A stretch of DNA of 64,000 bases from CAIVAT01 sp964355945 (GCA_964355945.1 CAYHGE010000009.1:1-64000); one strand, 5' to 3'. Positions 34,536 to 43,155 are shown, counted from the stretch's first letter. Made by a program: numbers and translations. Notes: generated by a model not told the origin, from the letters alone.

Positions 34536-34559
34536 TAATTTTGCTTTGAGCTACCTTTG
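34536..34559 (+). promoter_or_regulatory. Two tandem -7 elements before the secreted orphan gene
   Basis: TAATTTTG (34536-34543) and TACCTTTG (34552-34559) are both exact TAnnTTTG matches, 63 and 47 bases before the ATG at 34607. Neither has an obvious -33 TTG. Confidence 0.45.
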
Positions 34560-34606
34560 CAATCTCAATTTTCCAGTCATAATACAATGAAACCAGGTTT
34601 ATATTT

Positions 34607-35518
34607 ATGATGACCCGACTGCTTTTTCTCCTGCCGCTGTGTCTGCTGATTCAGGGAGAATTCAACACGACAGAAGGCCAGGTTTTTCAAAACATCATGC
34701 AGGCCGAGGAAACCCTGTGCAAAGATCTTGCTGCCTTAAACCGGGCCACTGATGACAGTACAAGGACATTCTGCAACCAAAAATTTTCTGCTGATCTTCG
34801 GATAGCATTAGCGTTACCTGCATCTGACAACTATCCTTTTGACTCGTTAAAGACCCTTACCAGAATCTTGTCACCCGACAATAAATTCCGCATTTTTCAA
34901 TGGAACCTTCCAGCTTCCGATGGTAGATCCAGGTTTTACGGATTCATTAAAATGACCGGAAGTACCCCGGCTAAGATATTCCCATTGGTTGATTTCTCTG
35001 ATTCTTTGCACATGCCCGACACAATGGTTCTTGATCACCTACATTGGCAGGGTGCCTTGTATTATAAAATAATCCCGGGGGAAGAGGCAACCGGAAAGAC
35101 ATTCTACACACTGCTTGGCTGGGCAGGCAGAAATTCGCTGATAACCAAAAAAATAATTGAGATCCTCTCCTTTAGTGAAACCGGAGCACCATATTTTGGT
35201 TGTAAGATATTTCCTGATTACGGAGAAGGTAACATGACCCGTATCGTTTTTCGCTTTGCTCCAACAACAAGCATGTCCATCAAGTATGAGAAATTGTCAA
35301 TAGCCTCGGATAAGCGATGGAACAGTAGAAAAAGGATATTTGAATATTCCATGAAGGATACCTGGATTATCGTTTGCGACAGGATGGTTCCGCTTGATCC
35401 TCAGCTGGATGGACAATATCAGTTTTATGTGGCAGCCGGAGACATTTATGATGGCTTTATTTTTAAGCACAATTATTGGTCTTTCATGAAGGGGATTGAT
35501 ATCAGAAATAACCAATAA
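34607..35518 (+). CDS. Secreted hypothetical protein
   Basis: I do not recognise a family. The 303 residues begin with a signal peptide (MMTRLLFLLPLCLLIQGEF, cleavage position unclear) and have no further membrane segment or sorting domain, so a periplasmic location is likely. The body is mixed alpha/beta with an early helical part (NIMQAEETLCKDLAALNRATDD) and beta-rich segments (FRIFQWNLPASDGRSRFYGF, ALYYKIIPGEEATGKTFYTL). Cysteines are few and scattered. It starts on the far side of the palindromic hairpin and ends 105 bases before serC. Met at 34610 is an alternative start. Confidence 0.7.
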   Translation: MMTRLLFLLPLCLLIQGEFNTTEGQVFQNIMQAEETLCKDLAALNRATDDSTRTFCNQKFSADLRIALALPASDNYPFDSLKTLTRILSPDNKFRIFQWNLPASDGRSRFYGFIKMTGSTPAKIFPLVDFSDSLHMPDTMVLDHLHWQGALYYKIIPGEEATGKTFYTLLGWAGRNSLITKKIIEILSFSETGAPYFGCKIFPDYGEGNMTRIVFRFAPTTSMSIKYEKLSIASDKRWNSRKRIFEYSMKDTWIIVCDRMVPLDPQLDGQYQFYVAAGDIYDGFIFKHNYWSFMKGIDIRNNQ

Positions 35519-35623
35519 GATTTTTTTGTTTATTTTTTAAATATCATTAAATTTGTCTTCTTTGTTTTCTTATTATTGCACCACTAAATCAACATCTCAG
35601 ATCTTATCTAAAACTTACATTTT

Positions 35624-36694
35624 ATGAAAAAGCACAATTTTAACGCCGGCCCCTCCATCCTACCGCGCATTGCCCTTGAAAACTCAGCCAAAGCAATCTT
35701 AGAGTTAAATGGCACAGGCTTATCACTGCTTGAAATTTCTCACAGAAGCAAAGACTTTCAAGCCATCCTTGATGAAACTGTTGCACTATTTCATGAACTC
35801 CTTAACATTCCTTCAGGGTATCAGATTATTTTTCTTGGAGGAGGCGCAAGTATGCAATTCTGCATGATTCCCTACAACTTTCTTAACAAAAAAGCTGCCT
35901 ACCTCGAAACTGGGGTATGGGCTCAGAAAGCCATTAAAGAAGCCAAATTCTTCGGCGATGTGAATGTTGTTGCCTCCTCTTCGGATAAAAATTTCAATTA
36001 TATTCCGACAGGTTATGCAATTCCCGGCGATGCAGATTATTTCCATATCACCACTAACAATACAATATATGGTTCGGAAATTCATACTGACATGGACAGT
36101 CCGGTTCCATTAATTGCCGATATGTCTTCAGACATCCTGAGTCGTCCGGTCGATATTTCGAAGTACTCAATGATTTATGGCGGTGCTCAGAAAAATCTTG
36201 GTCCAGCCGGAGTCACATTTGTTATTCTTAAGGAAGAGATGCTTGGCAGGGTTGAACGGAAAATGCCTTCCATGCTGAGCTATGCAACCCATACAAAGGA
36301 GCCTTCACTTTACAATACACCTCCCGTATTCGCCATTTATACGTGTCTTGAGACCCTCCGTTGGATCAAGAACCTTGGCGGAGTAAAAGTTGTTGAAGCC
36401 ATGAACATTAAAAAGGCAAACCTTCTTTATGATGCGATCGACAACAGTAAAATGTTCGTCGGGACTGTTGCTGAAAAGGACCGGTCGCTGATGAATATTT
36501 GTTTTGTGATGAAAGACGAGTATAAGGATAAGGAAGATGGCTTTATGGAATTTGCAAAAACCCTGGGCATGATCGGTATCAAAGGCCATCGGTCGGTTGG
36601 CGGTTTCAGGGCATCCACCTACAACGCACTTCCTATTGAAAGTGTTCAGGCCCTGGTTGATGCCATGCATTCATTTGAAGCCACTAACGCCTAA
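35624..36694 (+). CDS. serC: Phosphoserine aminotransferase
   Basis: SerC transfers an amino group from glutamate to 3-phosphohydroxypyruvate, the second step of serine biosynthesis. The 356-residue fold type I PLP enzyme starts KKHNFNAGPSILP, has the phosphate-binding GGGAS (72-76) and Schiff-base Lys190 in YGGAQKNLGPAGVT, and ends with the usual HRSVGGFRASTYNALP segment. It is followed by serA after 162 bases. The upstream region has TATTATTG, one base off the -7 consensus. No phosphoserine phosphatase (SerB) is in the window. Confidence 0.96.
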   Translation: MKKHNFNAGPSILPRIALENSAKAILELNGTGLSLLEISHRSKDFQAILDETVALFHELLNIPSGYQIIFLGGGASMQFCMIPYNFLNKKAAYLETGVWAQKAIKEAKFFGDVNVVASSSDKNFNYIPTGYAIPGDADYFHITTNNTIYGSEIHTDMDSPVPLIADMSSDILSRPVDISKYSMIYGGAQKNLGPAGVTFVILKEEMLGRVERKMPSMLSYATHTKEPSLYNTPPVFAIYTCLETLRWIKNLGGVKVVEAMNIKKANLLYDAIDNSKMFVGTVAEKDRSLMNICFVMKDEYKDKEDGFMEFAKTLGMIGIKGHRSVGGFRASTYNALPIESVQALVDAMHSFEATNA

Positions 36695-36729
36695 TATTAA
36701 TCCAGGGAGTTTGTCGTAAAACAAATCAA

Positions 36730-36842
36730 TTTCGACAGGCAAAAGACCGTACAAAACTGATAAGGAGAACATGACAGCTTCTTTCAGAGGGTCGGCAGTG
36801 CTTTTCGTCGAAAGAGATTCCAAACCTGGCAACTCCTTCTAA
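36730..36842 (+). other. Structured serA leader with a 23-codon micro-ORF
   Basis: Between serC and serA, TTTCGAC (36730-36736) pairs with GTCGAAA (36807-36813), and AAAAG (36741-36745) pairs with CTTTT (36801-36805), enclosing an AAGGAG (36762-36767) and an ATG at 36771. The ATG opens a 23-codon frame ending TAA at 36840-36842, 14 bases before serA. Four of the 23 residues are Ser (MTASFRGSAVLFVERDSK, then PGNSF). This could be a leader peptide or a chance ORF. The AAGGAG-ATG spacing of three bases is short. Confidence 0.3.
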
Positions 36843-36856
36843 AAATCCAGATAAAT

Positions 36857-37780
36857 ATGAAAAAAGTATTGGTTGCCACTGATAAAGCTTTTGCTCCTGC
36901 AGCAGTTAAAGGTATCCGTAAAGTAATTGAAGACGCCGGGTTGGAATTGGTCCTGCTTGAAAATTACACAAGCCAGGGCGATTTTATCAACGCTGTGGCG
37001 GATGTTGATGCAGTTATTATACGTAGTGATAAAGCTGACAGCGCGGTAATTGAAGCGGGTAAAAACCTCAAAATCATTGTTCGGGCAGGTGCCGGATACG
37101 ACAACATCGACCTGCAGGCAGCTACAGCTAAAGGGGTTGTTGCCATGAATACCCCTGGGCAAAACTCCAATGCGGTAGCAGAACTTGCACTTGGCATGAT
37201 GGTCTTTTACGCACGTGGTTTTTTCAATGGTAAATCGGGAAGCGAACTATCAGGCAAAAAACTTGGCATCCATGCTTACGGTTTTGTTGGAAAAAACGTG
37301 GCAAGGATCGCAAAGGGATTCGGGATGGAGGTTTATGCTTTCGACCCGTTTATTTCCAGGCAGGATATTGAAAAAGATGGTGTGAAGTGGATTGGCACTG
37401 TTGAAGAATTGTACAGTACATGCCACTTTATCTCCCTTCACATTCCGGCTAACAGTCAGACAAAACTATCTGTCAACTACGCCCTGCTTTCGCGGATGCC
37501 AATCCCGGCATGTCTTGTTAATACTGCAAGAGCTGAGGTAATTCATGATGGCGACCTGTTGAAAATGTTTCAGGAAAGAAAAGATTTCGCCTATCTCACG
37601 GATGTGGAACCATCCAATAAAAGTGAGATCGAATCGGGTTTTAAAACAAAGTTTTTCTCTACCCCCAAAAAAATGGGTGCACAAACTGAAGAGGCCAATA
37701 TTAACGCAGGAATAGCTGCAGCAAGGCAGATTGTTGCATTTTTAAAAGATGGAGACACAACTTTTCAAGTTAATAAATAG
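36857..37780 (+). CDS. serA: D-3-phosphoglycerate dehydrogenase, short Lys-type (type IIIK-like)
   Basis: SerA oxidises 3-phosphoglycerate, the first step of serine synthesis. The 307-residue enzyme lacks the regulatory ACT domain. It has RAGAGYDNID (76-85), NAD-binding GIHAYGFVGKNVARIA (137-152), and catalytic Arg225 (VNTARAEVI). The usual catalytic His in TPHIGA is replaced: the segment reads TPKKMGAQTEEAN, with Lys271/Lys272. This corresponds to the Lys-type (IIIK) phosphoglycerate dehydrogenases known from Entamoeba and Bacteroidota, so it is probably active. Without ACT domains, serine feedback must act otherwise, if it exists. Confidence 0.92.
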   Translation: MKKVLVATDKAFAPAAVKGIRKVIEDAGLELVLLENYTSQGDFINAVADVDAVIIRSDKADSAVIEAGKNLKIIVRAGAGYDNIDLQAATAKGVVAMNTPGQNSNAVAELALGMMVFYARGFFNGKSGSELSGKKLGIHAYGFVGKNVARIAKGFGMEVYAFDPFISRQDIEKDGVKWIGTVEELYSTCHFISLHIPANSQTKLSVNYALLSRMPIPACLVNTARAEVIHDGDLLKMFQERKDFAYLTDVEPSNKSEIESGFKTKFFSTPKKMGAQTEEANINAGIAAARQIVAFLKDGDTTFQVNK

Positions 37781-37814
37781 CCCATTGGTTTAAATTTTTA
37801 CTATTATTGCATGA

Positions 37815-37863
37815 ACAAGGGAAATGATGTCATCCTTGTAAACTAAACATACAATTTAAGGAG
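37815..37863 (+). promoter_or_regulatory. Hairpin and Shine-Dalgarno sequence before the four-helix gene
   Basis: ACAAGG (37815-37820) pairs with CCTTGT (37834-37839), with inner ATGA/TCAT arms, forming a hairpin in the leader. AAGGAG at 37858-37863 lies seven bases before the ATG at 37871, an ideal Shine-Dalgarno placement that is unusual in a Bacteroidota genome. A TATTATTG word (37802-37809) is one mismatch from the -7 consensus. Confidence 0.45.
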
Positions 37864-37870
37864 CTAACCC

Positions 37871-38296
37871 ATGGAAAACGAACACGAAAGGCCAACCACT
37901 TTTTTTAGGTTTGAAGATCTCAGAATCTACCATAAAGCTCTTGAATACGTCGATTGGGTGTATTTAATGGCAAATAACACTAAGGATGATCCATTTATGA
38001 AATCGTTTTTTGAGCGATTTATAACCTCTGCAAATGGTATTCCTTTAAACATTGCAGAAGGTTCATCGAGGAATAAGAGCCAGTTTGTATATTATCTTAA
38101 AATGGCCAAAAGTTCTGTCAGAGAATGTGTTGTGGTATCTTCAATTGCCCTCAGCCGTGGTTTTATCAATGACGATGCTTATGATGAATCCAAGAACCGC
38201 CTGATGGAAATGACGAAAATGATTGGTGCGCTGATCGGATCCTTGCAACGCAGCGTAAAACCAGGTGAACTTGATGATGATGATGGTCCGGATTGA
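37871..38296 (+). CDS. Four-helix bundle protein (S23/IVS-encoded family)
   Basis: The 141 residues match the four-helix bundle family first found in 23S rRNA intervening sequences: FRFEDLRIYHKALEYVDWVY, FERFITSANGIPLNIAEGSS, and YYLKMAKSSVRECVVVSSIA. Known structures form rings of five; function is unknown, though the basic surface suggests nucleic acid binding. It lies between serA and DUF1015, with an ideal Shine-Dalgarno that its neighbours lack. The C-terminus ends in a run of acidic residues (ELDDDDGPD). Confidence 0.88.
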   Translation: MENEHERPTTFFRFEDLRIYHKALEYVDWVYLMANNTKDDPFMKSFFERFITSANGIPLNIAEGSSRNKSQFVYYLKMAKSSVRECVVVSSIALSRGFINDDAYDESKNRLMEMTKMIGALIGSLQRSVKPGELDDDDGPD

Positions 38297-38363
38297 TGAC
38301 TCTTCCGATGCTTTCTTACCCTTAATACTAATTTTCTCTATCTAAACCTGACACATTATTGGC

Positions 38364-39614
38364 ATGGCAATACTTAAACCATTTAAAGGGCTGAGACCTC
38401 CTGTATCAATCGTGAAGGCACTTGCATCAAGGCCTTATGACGTGCTCAACTCAGATGAAGCAAGAATGGAAGCATCTGGCAATCCATATTCACTGCTTCA
38501 CATTATCAAACCGGAAATTGACTTGCCTCCAACACTGGATATCCATTCTCAAACTGTATATGATAAGGCAAAGGAGAATTTTGATCAGTTCAGGAAACAG
38601 GGATGGCTGATAGCCGATAATCAGGAACTGCTGTATATTTATGCCCAAACCATGAATGGCAAAACGCAATATGGAATTGTAGGCTGTGCAGGTGTTTCAG
38701 ATTATCTTGAAGGGATTATCAAAAAGCATGAGCTGACCCGCAAGGATAAGGAAGAAGACCGGATGAAGCACGTTCGGATAACCAATGCCAACATGGAACC
38801 TGTTTTCTTTACATACCCTGCGGTTGCCGAAATTGATTTTTTAGTCGCATTGTACATTCACAGGAATCAGCCGGTATATGATTTTATAGCTGATGATGGC
38901 GTAGGACATCAATTTTGGGTGATTGATAACCAGGATATTATAGCTGATCTGAAATTGCAGTTTAAGCAAAATGTCCCTTTCACCTACGTCGCCGACGGGC
39001 ATCACCGGACAGCCGCCGCGGCATTGGTCGGGAATGAGAAGAAACTGAACAATCCCGATCACAATGGCACAGAAGAGTATAACTACTTCCTGGCCGTTCA
39101 TTTTCCTGACAACCAGCTTTCAATCATTGATTATAACAGGGTTGTAAAAGATTTGAATGGATTGACCAATGATGAATTTCTGAAAAAGCTTGAAACCGGT
39201 TTTACCATTGATAAAAAGGGGAACGAAATTTACAAACCAACCTCCCTGCATAATTTTGGATTATACCTGGATGGTTCCTGGTATTCATTAACCGCAAAAG
39301 AAGGCACCTACAGCGACTCCGACCCGATCGGAGTACTGGATGTTACCATCCTTTCGCGTTTGGTTTTGGCTGAACTTCTGGATATTACTGATCTCAGGAC
39401 TTCAACGCGAATTGATTTTGTCGGAGGGATACGTGGCCTTGGAGAGTTGAAGCAACGGGTTGACAGCGGAGAGATGAAAGCAGCTTTTGCTCTTTACCCG
39501 GTTTCAATGAAGCAACTGATCGACATTGCCGATTCAGGCAATATCATGCCTCCTAAAACAACATGGTTTGAACCCAAATTGCGTTCCGGTCTCGTTGTTC
39601 ACACCCTGGATTAA
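38364..39614 (+). CDS. DUF1015 family protein, putative serine-linked enzyme
   Basis: The 416-residue cytoplasmic protein shows the DUF1015 hallmarks: RPYDV (23-27), HELTRKDKEEDR (122-133) and YVADGHHRTAAA (208-219). Function is not established. The DGHHR motif resembles the conserved loop of ParB/sulfiredoxin-fold serine kinases such as archaeal SerK, and the gene follows serC and serA, so a role in serine or phosphoserine metabolism is a reasonable hypothesis. It follows the four-helix gene by 67 bases and ends three bases from the convergent sulfatase-fold gene. Confidence 0.88.
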   Translation: MAILKPFKGLRPPVSIVKALASRPYDVLNSDEARMEASGNPYSLLHIIKPEIDLPPTLDIHSQTVYDKAKENFDQFRKQGWLIADNQELLYIYAQTMNGKTQYGIVGCAGVSDYLEGIIKKHELTRKDKEEDRMKHVRITNANMEPVFFTYPAVAEIDFLVALYIHRNQPVYDFIADDGVGHQFWVIDNQDIIADLKLQFKQNVPFTYVADGHHRTAAAALVGNEKKLNNPDHNGTEEYNYFLAVHFPDNQLSIIDYNRVVKDLNGLTNDEFLKKLETGFTIDKKGNEIYKPTSLHNFGLYLDGSWYSLTAKEGTYSDSDPIGVLDVTILSRLVLAELLDITDLRTSTRIDFVGGIRGLGELKQRVDSGEMKAAFALYPVSMKQLIDIADSGNIMPPKTTWFEPKLRSGLVVHTLD

Positions 39615-39617
39615 TCG

Positions 39618-41474
39618 TCAGTTATTCATGTATTCTCCGAATACAGTCTGAAGATATGCCTTCCCTTCTTGTTTGATTGAATCGGCAAGTTCAGGATCTG
39701 TCCACCAATAGTAAAAGTCAGGTCCTTTATCGTAAGTAAAATAACCGTAAGGCCTTATCCAACCTAAACCGTCTTCCGTCGTATAGTAAGCAAATTCAGG
39801 TGAAAATGGGTTGAAAAGATTTTTACTATAATGAAAATCTCCGGCAGGCAATTGCAGTTGTCCAAGCAAAGTTGCCGCAATATCATGCTGATTTCCAAGC
39901 TTATTTACCACTGTACCCCTTAAAGAGTCCTTGATCACATTGCCATAGAATAACAATGGGATTTTATGATATTCCCTGGAAAACGGATGCCAGTTCCTGT
40001 ATGAATTATGGCTGTGGTCGGCAACAATGATAAAAAGGGTATTATCAAACCATGGTTTTGTTTTTACCGTGGCAAAGAATTCACCCAGGCAATGATCAGT
40101 GTAATATGCCCCGTTAATGTATTCATGTTCATTACCGCCCCATTTTAATGGTCTGCCATAAGGCTGATCCCAAGGTGAATGGGTACTGAGTGTGAAAAGT
40201 GTAGCAAAGAAAGGCTGCTTCATGCTGGCAATATCATCCGCCATATAACTGAGGGTATATTCATCATGAATACCCAGCTTTCCCTGGGGCATGGTCCTGG
40301 GGAAGTTATCTCCTTCCATTATTTTCTCAAACCCATTAAAAATGATATAGCTTTTAATATTGCCATAGATCAATTGGCCGCCAAAATAGAATGACGAACT
40401 GTAACCTGCGTTTTTAAGGACTTGGACCACGCTTGGCAATTTGACAAATTTATCTGGCTGGACTGTTATGGAACTTACAGGATGTGCCGGGAATCCACCG
40501 AAAATTGAGGCCATTCCTTGTTCTGAACGCGCCCCTGACGCATATACCTGGGTAAACAGTATCCCGTTTGCTTCTAATTTTTTGAATTCAGGTGTAATTC
40601 CCGGTTCTCCTCCCAGGCTTTCAATTAAATCGGCAGACCAGCTTTCGAGGATCAGCAATACAATGTTCGGATGATTGGTTTTAAGAATGGATTGAGTAGA
40701 ATCATAGGGAGTTTTAAATATATTTTTCACGATGTCTGCTGCAACAGACTTATCCATAAAAACATAAGGGTTATAATTAAAATTCTGAAGATTCTCAAAA
40801 ATGCTGATATAGAGATTGAATGCATTATTTACAGAGGCGATATTGAGGATATTATGATCAGAATAATATGACTCACTCTGATTAATTGGAATCTCCTTCA
40901 CCCCTCCGCGCAATCCAATCAGGAGCAGACCGGGGACAATAAGCACAAAGGCCAGGGAGAACCATGCATTACGGTTGCCTCTTTCAATATTCAAATAAAA
41001 TACTTGGCTATAAACCAGGATCGTTCCTGCACTAATAACAATAAACAGGACAACCAGTAAATAAAACGTTCCTGTTTCGGCAGAATTGAAAATTTCACCG
41101 GGATGACTGAGATATTTAATTACTTTATATGTCAGCTTGGTTTTCCATTCAGCATAAATACCCATTTCCCCAACGGCTGTAAGGCTATATATCGTGATTA
41201 AAATGCCGGTGTAAATCCTGTTGACCAGGTTGAGCCATCGCGGACTCCACAAAGACTGAACTGAAAGAATTAAAAATGGGATAATCATTACATAACAGGA
41301 GGTGGCAAGATCGAGCTTAAAGGAATAGAAAAAAACACCAAGAACCTCTGTGATCCGGATTTTTTCAATAACAATGATATTCATGTAGTAAACCAGGAAA
41401 ATCAGCCTGGTCAGATTGAAAAACAAGATCCAGAAGGTGAGTTGGCGTAAAAAGGATAAAACGATTTTTCTCAT
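39618..41474 (-). CDS. LtaS-like membrane sulfatase-fold phosphotransferase
   Basis: The start at 41474 gives 618 residues: five N-terminal membrane segments (to about residue 200) and an outward-facing sulfatase-fold domain. Metal and catalytic features are Glu277 in LLILESWSADL, the nucleophile loop ASGARSEQGMAS with Ser317 where LtaS-type enzymes usually have Thr, and FIIVADHSHNS. Relatives include lipoteichoic acid synthase, OpgB and phosphoethanolamine transferases; with no teichoic acid in Gram-negative bacteria, transfer of a glycerol- or ethanolamine-phosphate group to an envelope glycan or lipid is more likely. An ATG at 41510 lies upstream of the promoter and is rejected. Confidence 0.86.
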   Translation of the reverse strand: MRKIVLSFLRQLTFWILFFNLTRLIFLVYYMNIIVIEKIRITEVLGVFFYSFKLDLATSCYVMIIPFLILSVQSLWSPRWLNLVNRIYTGILITIYSLTAVGEMGIYAEWKTKLTYKVIKYLSHPGEIFNSAETGTFYLLVVLFIVISAGTILVYSQVFYLNIERGNRNAWFSLAFVLIVPGLLLIGLRGGVKEIPINQSESYYSDHNILNIASVNNAFNLYISIFENLQNFNYNPYVFMDKSVAADIVKNIFKTPYDSTQSILKTNHPNIVLLILESWSADLIESLGGEPGITPEFKKLEANGILFTQVYASGARSEQGMASIFGGFPAHPVSSITVQPDKFVKLPSVVQVLKNAGYSSSFYFGGQLIYGNIKSYIIFNGFEKIMEGDNFPRTMPQGKLGIHDEYTLSYMADDIASMKQPFFATLFTLSTHSPWDQPYGRPLKWGGNEHEYINGAYYTDHCLGEFFATVKTKPWFDNTLFIIVADHSHNSYRNWHPFSREYHKIPLLFYGNVIKDSLRGTVVNKLGNQHDIAATLLGQLQLPAGDFHYSKNLFNPFSPEFAYYTTEDGLGWIRPYGYFTYDKGPDFYYWWTDPELADSIKQEGKAYLQTVFGEYMNN

Positions 41475-41488
41475 AATATTTAAAAATG

Positions 41489-41518
41489 CAAAGGTAATCC
41501 ATAGACCCATTCGCTCAA
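41489..41518 (-). promoter_or_regulatory. Consensus promoter of the LtaS-like gene
   Basis: On the minus strand TTTG (41518-41515), an 18-base spacer and TACCTTTG (41496-41489) match both consensus elements. The leader is about 11 bases. It partly overlaps the divergent YggS promoter region. Confidence 0.72.
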
Positions 41519-41523
41519 ATGTG

Positions 41524-41531
41524 TATTTTTG
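41524..41531 (+). promoter_or_regulatory. Promoter -7 element of the YggS-like gene (TATTTTTG)
   Basis: TATTTTTG is an exact -7 match, 21 bases before the TTG start at 41553. Its position rules out translation from an in-frame TTG at 41529 inside the element. Confidence 0.5.
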
Positions 41532-41552
41532 TTATACTTTAACCCTTTTACT

Positions 41553-42221
41553 TTGAGTATAACTGATAACATACAAAAACTGAAGAAGTTCATTCCTGAT
41601 CATGTAACGATTGTTACAGTGACAAAAATGCAGACTCTCTCTGCCTTGAATGAAGCATATCAGTCCGGAAACCGGATCTTTGGCGAAAATAAAGCCCGGG
41701 AACTGGTTCTCAAGCAAGCCCAGCTGCCTTCAGATATTCAATGGCATTTTATCGGGCATTTGCAAACAAATAAGGTAAAGCACCTGGCCTCCTTCATCAG
41801 TTTGATCCATAGCATTGACAGCCTGAACCTGCTCAGGGAAGTCAACAAGGAGGCTTGTAAGTATAATCGTGTAATCGACTGCCTGTTGCAGTTTCATATT
41901 GCCAGTGAAGAGACAAAGTTTGGTCTGGCCATGGCAGAAGCAAGATTAATCCTCGAATCGGATGAATATAAGAAAATGGCAAATATTACAATTACCGGCG
42001 TTATGGGGATGAGCAGCTTTTCAGATGACACGAATCTTGTCAGACAGGAGTTTCGAAATCTGCATGATTATTTTATCACGCTGAAGTCATTCTATTTTGC
42101 ACAAACTAACACTTTCAACGTTCTTTCGATGGGAATGTCGGGCGATTACCAGATTGCAATCGAAGAGGGCAGCAATATGGTGCGCATTGGAACTGCAGTT
42201 TTCGGAGAAAGACAATTATGA
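41553..42221 (+). CDS. YggS/PLPBP family PLP-binding protein
   Basis: Family members bind PLP without known catalysis and keep vitamin B6 and amino-acid pools balanced. The 222 residues fold as a single TIM barrel with PLP Lys25 (TVTKM), IFGENKAREL, WHFIGHLQTNKVK and SMGMSGDY, all family signatures. The TTG at 41553 is chosen as start because it gives the family N-terminus SITDNIQKLKKFIP, and the promoter word ends at 41531. It is divergent from the LtaS-like gene and convergent with prmC. Confidence 0.9.
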   Translation: MSITDNIQKLKKFIPDHVTIVTVTKMQTLSALNEAYQSGNRIFGENKARELVLKQAQLPSDIQWHFIGHLQTNKVKHLASFISLIHSIDSLNLLREVNKEACKYNRVIDCLLQFHIASEETKFGLAMAEARLILESDEYKKMANITITGVMGMSSFSDDTNLVRQEFRNLHDYFITLKSFYFAQTNTFNVLSMGMSGDYQIAIEEGSNMVRIGTAVFGERQL

Positions 42222-42226
42222 TATTT

Positions 42227-43120
42227 TTATAAATACCCTGCGGGTGCCCCTGAAATTCCGGCAATAAACCGCTCTTTGCCAAAAAAATCAAGTAATATCC
42301 GTACTTCTTTAAAACCAAAAGAGCTAAACATCTCACTTACCTCCCTGCCAAACTTTTCGTTGATCTCGACATAGAGTGATCCTCGTAAGATGAGGTGGGT
42401 TGATGCAAAGCCACATATAGCCCTGTAAAATACAAGCGGGTCCTGATTCCTTACATACAATGCCTGATCTGGTTCAAATTCAGTAACATTGCGATGCATT
42501 GCTGTTTTTTCACTGTCCAAAACATAAGGAGGATTGCTAACGATCAGGTTGAAATTTCCAAACATATTCCATTTAAGCTGATCAAGAATGTCTGCGTGTT
42601 TGAAAAAAACCGTGCAATCGTTTGCCGTGGCATTTTCAGCAGCGATATTCAATGCATTTGCAGAGCAGTCCACAGCTGTTATTTCAGCCTGGACAAAATG
42701 CTTCTTCAGGTTTATGGCAATGCAGCCCGAGCCTGTACCAATATCCAGGATGGAGATTTGTTTATTCACATTCCGGGATTGATCTGATTTGATTATTGAA
42801 CAGAGCTCCTCAGTTTCCGGACGAGGAATCAGCACATGTTCGTCAACCTTCAGCAGAATCCCGCCGAACCAGGCCCTCTTAAGAATATATTGTATTGGTT
42901 TCCCATTTATTAACTCTGTCAATGCCAGAGTAAAGAGGTTTATGGTGTGATTGGGAATTGCAGCATCCGGCGATAAATGGATTTTTGTTTTCTGCCAGCC
43001 CATGAACTCTTCAAACAACATATAGACAAATTGCCTGATTTCCCGGGCAGGATATATCCCTTTCAAATTTATATCGAAGTCATCAATAACATTTTTCACC
43101 AATTTGGATGCAGGAGCCAT
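42227..43120 (-). CDS. prmC: Peptide chain release factor N5-glutamine methyltransferase
   Basis: PrmC (HemK) methylates the GGQ glutamine of release factors RF1 and RF2, improving termination. The 297 residues have an N-terminal helical domain, the PRPETEELC segment, SAM-binding DIGTGSG (126-132) and substrate motif NPPY (196-199). Release factor genes are not in the window. It is divergent from the YigZ-family gene, whose start codon is 36 bases away. Confidence 0.93.
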   Translation of the reverse strand: MAPASKLVKNVIDDFDINLKGIYPAREIRQFVYMLFEEFMGWQKTKIHLSPDAAIPNHTINLFTLALTELINGKPIQYILKRAWFGGILLKVDEHVLIPRPETEELCSIIKSDQSRNVNKQISILDIGTGSGCIAINLKKHFVQAEITAVDCSANALNIAAENATANDCTVFFKHADILDQLKWNMFGNFNLIVSNPPYVLDSEKTAMHRNVTEFEPDQALYVRNQDPLVFYRAICGFASTHLILRGSLYVEINEKFGREVSEMFSSFGFKEVRILLDFFGKERFIAGISGAPAGYL

Positions 43121-43155
43121 TCCACGAAATTAAAAATAAAAGTAACTTCGCCGCG

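Noticed and set aside
36857..37780. SerA as a pseudogene because the catalytic His is missing
   Set aside because: The frame is full length and the His-to-Lys change is the known IIIK form; Arg225 and the NAD site are intact.
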